This document shows, one piece after another, positions 57,058 to 64,000 of a stretch of DNA of 64,000 nt. The position numbers were made by a program, and so were the translations under genes. Position 1 is the stretch's first letter, and each line of letters begins with the position of its first letter. The DNA comes from Rutidosis leptorrhynchoides. Lineage: Eukaryota; Streptophyta; Magnoliopsida; Asterales; Asteraceae. The DNA is taken from positions 8,186,001-8,250,000 of the forward strand of contig NC_092341.1 of assembly GCF_046630445.1 (NCBI RefSeq), given 5' to 3'. The notes under the pieces are model-generated. The model did not search any database and had not been told where the DNA came from. It saw only the letters and a program-made list of their open reading frames with translations.

Positions 57058-60000
57058 TGTAGTGACCCGAACTTTTCCATGTTTATATATATTAATTGAG
57101 ACTGATATTTACATGATTAAATGTTTCCAACATGTTAAGCAATCAAACTTGTTAAGACTTGATTAATTGAAATATGTTTCATATAGACAATTGACCACCC
57201 AAGTTGACCGGTGATTCACGAACGTTAAAACTTGTAAAAACTATACGATGACATATATATGGTTATATATATAGTTAACATGTTTTTATTATAAGTATGT
57301 ATCTCATTAGGTATTTTAACAATGAGTTATATACATAAAAATGAGACTATTAATTTAAGAAACTCGAAAACGATATATATAACGATTATCGTTATAACAA
57401 CGTCTTACTAGATACATATGAATCATATTAAGATATTGATACACTTGGTTAATTATGTTAAATGATAAGTAAATATATTATTAAGTGTATTAACAATGAA
57501 ATACATATGTAAAAATAAGACTACTAACTTAATGATTTTGAAACGAGACATATATGTAACGATTATCGTTGTAACGACATTTAACTGTATATACATCATA
57601 CTGAGATATATTATATATCATAATATTATGATAATATAACAATTTAATATCTCATTTGTTATAATAAACAATGGGTTAACAACATTCAACAAGATCGTTA
57701 ACCTAAAGGTTTCAAAACAACATTTACATGTAACGACTAACGATGACTTAACGACTCAGTTAAAATGTATATACATGTAGTGTTTTAATATGTATTCATA
57801 CACTTTTGAAAGACTTCAAGACACTTATCAAAATACTTCTACTTAACAAAAATGCTTACAATTACATCCTCGTTCAGTTTCATCAACAATTCTACTCGTA
57901 TGCACCCGTATTCGTACTCGTACAATACACAGCTTTTAGATGTATGTACTATTGGTATATACACTCCAATGATCAGCTCTTAGCAGCCCATGTGAGTCAT
58001 CTAACACATGTGGGAACCATCATTTGGCAACTAGCATGAAATATCTCATAAAATTACAAAAATATGAGTAATCATTCATGACTTATTTACATGAAAACAA
58101 AATTACATATCCTTTATATCTAATCCATACACCAACGACCAAAAACACCTACAAACACTTTCATTCTTCAATTTTCTTCATCTAATTGATCTCTCTCAAG
58201 TTCTATCTTCAAGTTCTAAGTGTTCTTCATAAATTCCAAAAGTTCTAGTTACATAAAATCAAGAATACTTTCAAGTTTGCTAGCTCACTTCCAATCTTGT
58301 AAGGTGATCATCCAACCTCAAGAAATCTTTGTTTCTTACAGTAGGTTATCATTCTAATACAAGGTAATAATCATATTCAAACTTTGGTTCAATTTCTATA
58401 ACTATAACAATCTTATTTTAAGTGATGATCTTACTTGAACTTGTTTTCGTGTCATGATTCTGCTTCAAGAACTTCGAGCCATCCAAGGATCCATTGAAGC
58501 TAGATCCATTTTTCTCTTTTCCAGTAGGTTTATCCAAGGAACTTAAGGTAGTAATGATGTTCATAACATCATTCGATTCATACATATAAAGCTATCTTAT
58601 TCGAAGGTTTAAACTTGTAATCACTAGAACATAGTTTAGTTAATTCTAAACTTGTTCGCAAATAAAAGTTAATCCTTCTAACTTGACTTTTAAAATCAAC
58701 TAAACACATGTTCTATATCTATATGATATGCTAACTTAATGATTTAAAACCTGGAAACACGAAAAACACCGTAAAACCGGATTTACGCCGTCGTAGTAAC
58801 ACCGAGGGCTGTTTTGGGTTAGTTAATTAAAAACTATGATAAACTTTGATTTAAAAGTTGTTATTCTGGGAAAATGATTTTTATTATGAACATGAAACTA
58901 TATCCAAAAATTATGGTTAAACTCAAAGTGGAAGTATGTTTTCTAAAATGGTCATCTAGACGTCGTTCTTTCGACTGAAATGACTACCTTTACAAAAACG
59001 ACTTGTAACTTATTTTTCCGACTATAAACCTATACTTTTATGTTTAGATTCATAAAATAGAGTTCAATATGAAACCATAGCAATTTGATTCACTCAAAAC
59101 GGATTTAAAATGAAGAAGTTATGGGTAAAACAAGATTGGATAATTTTTCTCATTTTAGCTACGTGAAAATTGGTAACAAATCTATTCCAACCATAACTTA
59201 ATCAACTTGTATTGTATATTATGTAATCTTGAGATACCATAGACACGTATACAATGTTTCGACCTATCATGTCGACACATCTATATATATTTCGGAACAA
59301 CCATAGACACTCTATATGTGAATGTTGGAGTTAGCTATACAGGGTTGAGGTTGATTCCAAAATATATATAGTTTGAGTTGTGATCAATACTGAGATACGT
59401 ATACACTGGGTCGTGGATTGATTCAAGATAATATTTATCGATTTATTTCTGTACATCTAACTGTGGACAACTAGTTGTAGGTTACTAACGAGGACAGCTG
59501 ACTTAATAAACTTAAAACATCAAAATATATTAAAAGTGTTGTAAATATATTTTGAACATACTTTGATATATATGTATATATTGTTATAGGTTCGTGAATC
59601 AACCAGTGGCCAAGTCTTACTTCCCGACGAAGTAAAAATCTGTGAAAGTGAGTTATAGTCCCACTTTTAAAATCTAATATTTTTGGGATGAGAATACATG
59701 CAGGTTTTATAAATGATTTACAAAATAGACACAAGTACGTGAAACTACATTCTATGGTTGAATTATCGAAATCGAATATGCCCCTTTTTATTAAGTCTGG
59801 TAATCTATGAATTAGGGAACAGACACCCTAATTGACGCGAATCCTAAAGATAGATCTATTGGGCCTAACAAACCCCATCCAAAGTACCGGATGCTTTAGT
59901 ACTTCGAAATTTATATCATATCCGAAGGGTGTCCCGGAATGATGGGGATATTCTTATATATGCATCTTGTTAATGTCGGTTACCAGGTGTTCACCATATA

Positions 60001-60483
60001 AATGATTTTTATCTCTATGTATGGGATGTGTATTGAAATATGAAATCTTGTGGTCTATTATTATGATTTGATATATATAGGTTAAACCTATAACTCACCA
60101 ACATTTTTGTTGACGTTTTAAGCATGTTTATTCTCAGGTGATTATTAAGAGCTTCCGCTGTCGCATACTTAAATAAGGACGAGATTTGGAGTCCATGCTT
60201 GTATGATATTGTGTAAAAACTGCATTCAAGAAACTTATTTTGTTGTAACATAATTGTATTGTAAACCATTATGTAATGGTCGTGTGTAAACAGGATATTT
60301 TAGATTATCATTATTTGATAATCTACGTAAAGCTTTTTAAAACCTTTATCTATGAAATAAAGGTTATGGTTTGTTTTAAAAATGAATGCAGTCTTTGAAA
60401 AACGTCTCATATAGAGGTCAAAACCTCGCAACGAAATCAATTAATATGGAACGTTTTTAGTCAATAAGAACGGGACATTTCAG
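57058..60483 (+). repeat. Chromovirus C 5' LTR
   Basis: This 3426-bp LTR is about 174 bp longer than those of B. The extra length is in 57285-57620, where a diverged tandem unit (both halves contain ATAACGATTATCGTT or GTAACGATTATCGTTG and ACAATGA) is present twice; B has one unit. A sense frame of 77 codons at 57806-58039 matches the one in B. Confidence 0.9.
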
Positions 60484-60691
60484 TTGGTATCCGAGCGTTG
60501 GTCTTAGAGAACCAGAATTTTGCATTAGTGTGTCTTATCGAGTTTGTTAGGATGCATTAGTGAGTCTGGACTTCGACCGTGTTTAGTTGAAAAATGATTG
60601 CTTAACAAATTTTGTTGGAAACTATATATTTTTAACATGTGAATATTATGTGATATATTAATCTCTTAACGTGTTTGATATTATGTGATAG

Positions 60692-61306
60692 ATGTCTACC
60701 TCTAGAACAAGTCCCATTGACTCACATAATAATAATGAAGAGTCAAATGTAAATTGGAATGATTCATGGACTGATTCACAAGTTCCCGAAGAGGAACCGG
60801 AAGAAGAGTCGGAACCGGAAGAAGAATCGGAACCGGAAGAAGAATCGGAACCGGATGAAGAAATAGAACCGGTGGGGGAAATAATAAAACGGTTAAGTAA
60901 AAGAAAATCCTCAACCAACCGACCAAGGTTAATTATGACCAATGGTGTTTCCGCCAAGGAAGCAAAATATTGGGAGGATTACCAATTCTCCGATGAATCG
61001 GATTCCGACGAGAATTCCGATGATGTTATAGAAATTACCCCAACTGAATTTAAAAAGGCAAAAGAAAATAATAAGGGAAAGGGCATAAAAATAGAGAAAT
61101 CTAATTCCAACCCCGATGAACTTTATATGTATCGTCAACCCCCGAAGTCCTTAAGTTGTAACAATGACCCGGGAACCTCTAAACCACCAGGTTTTTCTAA
61201 ACCAATGTGGAAAATTACGGCTCGTATTAGGGGAACATCATATATCCCTAGAAACTTGGCAAAACGAACCAAAACCGAAGAAGAAGAAACAAGCGAGTCG
61301 GAATAA
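60692..61306 (+). CDS. Acidic accessory protein of chromovirus C (204 residues)
   Basis: Same length and layout as the protein at 40988-41602, beginning MSTSRTSPIDSHNNNEE and ending EEEETSESE. Eleven residues differ from the B copy and there is no length change. It is the first gene after the 5' LTR and primer site. Function and family are unknown; the alternating acidic and basic blocks suggest a disordered protein. Confidence 0.75.
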   Translation: MSTSRTSPIDSHNNNEESNVNWNDSWTDSQVPEEEPEEESEPEEESEPEEESEPDEEIEPVGEIIKRLSKRKSSTNRPRLIMTNGVSAKEAKYWEDYQFSDESDSDENSDDVIEITPTEFKKAKENNKGKGIKIEKSNSNPDELYMYRQPPKSLSCNNDPGTSKPPGFSKPMWKITARIRGTSYIPRNLAKRTKTEEEETSESE

Positions 61307-61444
61307 GATAGTTGTATTCGTGTGGTGTAATATATGTAATATAGTGTGCTTATGCTTTATGATATATGTAAAAATTGCTTGTATTAATAAGTATTTTTTT
61401 TTATGAATCTAACTCTTGTCTATTTTTCAGTTTAAAAATACAAA

Positions 61445-62128
61445 ATGGATAGACAACCCAATATTTTAAGAGACCTACCCGGAGACATGATTGATGAAAT
61501 CTTGTCTAGAGTCGGCCAGAATTCCTCGGCACAACTATTTAAGGCGAGATCAGTTTGTAAGACATTCGAAGAACGTTCCAAGAATGTCTTGGTTTATAAG
61601 AGACTTTCGTTTGAAAGATGGGGGATATCACATTGGGAAACCCATAAGTTACGATGTGTTTACTTTGACGCATATATTGCGGGGAACCCAAATGCTATTT
61701 TACGCAACGGGTTAAGAAATTATTTTGACTCAATATATCCGAATATTGGACTTCGTGATTTAGAAAAAGCGGCTAACATGCAACATAAAGAAGCATGTTA
61801 TGCTTACGGATTAGTAATGTTCGCTTCTCACCAAAGTGAGAACAAGAACATCGGGCTACAACTATTAAACAAAACGTTTCCACAAGTGACGGAGTCGGTA
61901 ATTGGGGTAAGAAATGAGGTTTTTAGATTATTACGGGACTGTTGGACATTACGTAACCCTCGTCCCTTTGACGACGCTACAACACGCTGTCTTATCAACG
62001 GCCATAACGGTTATGTTGCACAAGACCAAGGATGGGAAGTAGTCCTAGTAAAACCAGAATGCATGACTTGTTTCTGGACGTATGAATTACGTGTCTTTAT
62101 TGCCTTTGCTGAACGACTTGTGTACTAG
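61445..62128 (+). CDS. F-box protein carried by chromovirus C (227 residues)
   Basis: It is identical to the B copy except for one residue (Ala instead of Val after PRPFDD). I count four base differences over 684, three of them silent. The F-box and Sel1-like region are unchanged. It lies 138 bp after the acidic-protein gene and about 340 bp before gag, the same spacing as in B. A shared element promoter in the LTR, or an internal one, would be needed for its expression; the sequence does not show which. Confidence 0.85.
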   Translation: MDRQPNILRDLPGDMIDEILSRVGQNSSAQLFKARSVCKTFEERSKNVLVYKRLSFERWGISHWETHKLRCVYFDAYIAGNPNAILRNGLRNYFDSIYPNIGLRDLEKAANMQHKEACYAYGLVMFASHQSENKNIGLQLLNKTFPQVTESVIGVRNEVFRLLRDCWTLRNPRPFDDATTRCLINGHNGYVAQDQGWEVVLVKPECMTCFWTYELRVFIAFAERLVY

Positions 62129-62469
62129 CTAGAATTATGTTCACAACTATCTTGTATCAAAGTTATTGTGTGCTATATTTCATGCTTTATGTAAAATAAG
62201 CGGTATTGTAAGTTTGTAAAATATTGTATAAAAGTTTGAACGCGAAATATTATTATAATCAGTTTTTCATATAGAATTGTAGTAGTTGAATTGTATATTA
62301 GCTACTAAGTATGAACTTAACGGGTAGGTACTACCCGAATTTAAACTTATAAAACGCTAATATGAAGAAAAAGCTTTTATAAATGAGTTCATATTATGCT
62401 ACGAAATACTATTAACTACTCTTAATATTCTGTATGATTAACTTGTTCCATTTAACTATTTTGAAGGAA

Positions 62470-63654
62470 ATGGCACCGACTACTCGACACACCGTGAATA
62501 TGAATGAAGAGGAATTCCGTACTTTTCTAGCTTCAAACATAGCCGCAGTACAGGCTGCGCTACATACCAACAATAACCTTGGATCTAGCAGTACAGGAAA
62601 TCGTGTAGGATGCACCTACAAAGAATTCACTGCCTGCAAACCTTTGGAATTTGATGGAACCGAAGGACCGATCGGATTGAAACGGTGGACCGAGAAGGTC
62701 GAATCGGTGTTTGCCATAAGTAAGTGTACTGAAGAGGACAAAGTAAAGTACGCTACGCATACCTTCACAGGTTCTGCGTTAACATGGTGGAATACCTATC
62801 TAGAGCAAGTGGGACAAGACGATGCGTACGCACTACCGTGGTCAGCATTCAAGCACTTGATGAACGAGAAGTACCGTCCCAGAACCGAGGTCAATAAGCT
62901 CAAGACAGAACTTAGAGGGTTACGAACCCAAGGATTTGATATTACCACGTACGAAAGACGATTCACAGAATTGTGCCTATTGTGTCCGGGAGCATTCGAA
63001 GATGAGGAAGAGAAGATCGACGCGTTTGTGAAAGGATTACCGGAAAGAATCCAAGAAGATATAAGTTCACACGAGCCCACCTCCATACAACAGGCATGTA
63101 GAATGGCTCACAAACTCGTGAACCAAATTGAAGAAAGAATTAAAGAACAGACTGCTGAAGAGGCCAATGTGAAGCAAGTCAAAAGAAAGTGGGAGGAAAA
63201 CGGTGATAAGAATCACCAATACAACAACAACAGCAATTACAACAATAATCGCAACAATTATCCCAACAATCGCAACATCAATCGCAACTACAACAAACGG
63301 CCCAACAATAACAACAACAACAACAACAGCAACTACAACAATCATCCCAACAACAACAATAACCGCAACAACAACAACAATCAGAAGCAGCTATGCCAAA
63401 GGTGTGAAAAGAATCACTCGGGGTTCTGCACCAAATTTTGCAACAAGTGTAAAAGAAATGGTCATAGCGCGGCGAAGTGTGAGGTCTACGGACCAGGGGT
63501 TAATAGAACGAAAGGAACAAATGGTGTCGGAACGAGTAATGGTGGAGCAAGTAGTGTCGGAGCAAGTTATGCCAATGTAGTTTGTTATAAATGTGGAAAA
63601 CCGGGCCACATTATTAGAAATTGCCCGAACCAGGAGAACACGAATGAACAAGGC
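62470..63654 (+). CDS. Chromovirus C gag, 5' part
   Basis: The frame starts at ATG 62470 ([16 protein letters not shown]) and matches chromovirus B gag through the capsid, the Asn-rich linker (two Asn shorter) and both zinc knuckles. It stops being gag at 63655, where another LTR element is inserted. The rest of gag-pol should lie past the right edge of the window. Confidence 0.9.
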
Positions 63655-64000
63655 TGTAACGACCCGTCAAAATCGCTATTGACGCGGCACATTAATCATT
63701 GATTCCACAGTGAGGTTTTGACCTCTATATGATACGTTTTGATAAAATATTGCATTCATTAAAATAAGTAACTTTCTAAACATAGAAAGTTATAAACATG
63801 TGGGCGAGTGCTTAGGTATAAGCAAAATCCCGAAATACATAAGTCTTTAATTTACAGGTTGACATCACAGTCCAATTATTTATTACACAACGCAGTTTTA
63901 TTTTGAATGCAATAAACTTTGTACAAAGCATGAGAGACTCCATGCAGGCAACAAGCACATCACAGCGGAAGCATTCTAAGGACCTGAGAATAAAACATGC
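63655..64000 (-). mobile_element. Fourth LTR element (D), first 346 bp of its LTR
   Basis: The sequence switches from gag to TGTAACGACCCGTCAAAATC at 63655. This resembles the plus-strand starts of chromovirus A (TGTAGCGACCCGACC) and, further on, B (GAGGTTTTGACCTCTATATGA). Since A and B read on the minus strand with that text on the plus strand, D is probably also minus-strand and of the same lineage. Its interior is outside the window. Confidence 0.75.

Larger units (their letters stand above)
57058..64000 (+). mobile_element. Chromovirus C: second copy of family B, opposite strand, partial in window
   Basis: The left edge is TGTAGTGACCCG at 57058 after GGTCG (57053-57057), the presumed TSD. 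Order: 5' LTR 57058-60483, primer site 60486-60497 (TGGTATCCGAGC, one mismatch to the tRNA-Met match), acidic-protein gene, F-box gene, then gag, which is interrupted at 63655 by another LTR element. The remainder of C lies beyond the window. LTRs of B and C differ much more than their coding parts. Confidence 0.92.

Overview
The window is nuclear DNA of a flowering plant, most likely a eudicot and plausibly a daisy-family (Asteraceae) species. The evidence is GT-AG introns in plant gene families, LTR elements primed by initiator tRNA-Met, long AT microsatellites, plant-type L1 LINEs and SINEs, and Helitron ends. The family-level call is inference from recall of similar repeats. Host coding sequence is a small minority. 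Most of the window is transposable elements, many inserted into one another, with edges that can be set exactly from target-site duplications (TSDs).

Layout. 1-3.1 kb: last four exons of an ABCC-type (MRP) transporter, one intron of which carries a short retroposon with a 15-bp TSD. 3.1-10 kb: no recognisable gene; a hAT-type MITE, a Mutator-like element with long inverted ends, a 31-bp perfect hairpin and a Helitron 3' end. 10.2-16.7 kb: a decayed serine acetyltransferase copy, split by a small insertion and then by a very young Ty1/copia element. 17-19 kb: low-complexity DNA including an inverted-repeat element with telomere-like core sitting between two TA microsatellites. 19.2-47.8 kb: a PIF/Harbinger-type element (TAA TSD) carrying only a broken MYB/NAM-like ORF. 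A Helitron with a captured CNNM/DUF21 exon lies in its intron, and a chromovirus (Tekay/Del-like Ty3/gypsy, 'A') lies in its exon 2. A second chromovirus ('B') lies in the 5' LTR of A. 47.9-50.6 kb: a SINE and the one complete host gene, a four-exon HAD phosphatase of the PHOSPHO/PS2 family on the minus strand, with a hAT MITE in intron 1 and two PHR1-type sites upstream. 50.6-56.1 kb: a full-length L1 LINE with two open reading frames. 56.8-64 kb: half of a second SINE, split by another copy of chromovirus B ('C'), whose gag is split by a fourth LTR element running off the window.

Most interesting: chromoviruses B and C both carry two extra sense-strand genes between the 5' LTR and gag, an acidic 204-residue protein and a complete 227-residue F-box protein resembling the plant At2g35280-like family. 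Between the two copies the F-box protein differs at 1 residue while the acidic protein differs at 11. Chromovirus A, of the same lineage, has neither gene. A mobile family carrying its own F-box protein is the best candidate here for an undescribed system.
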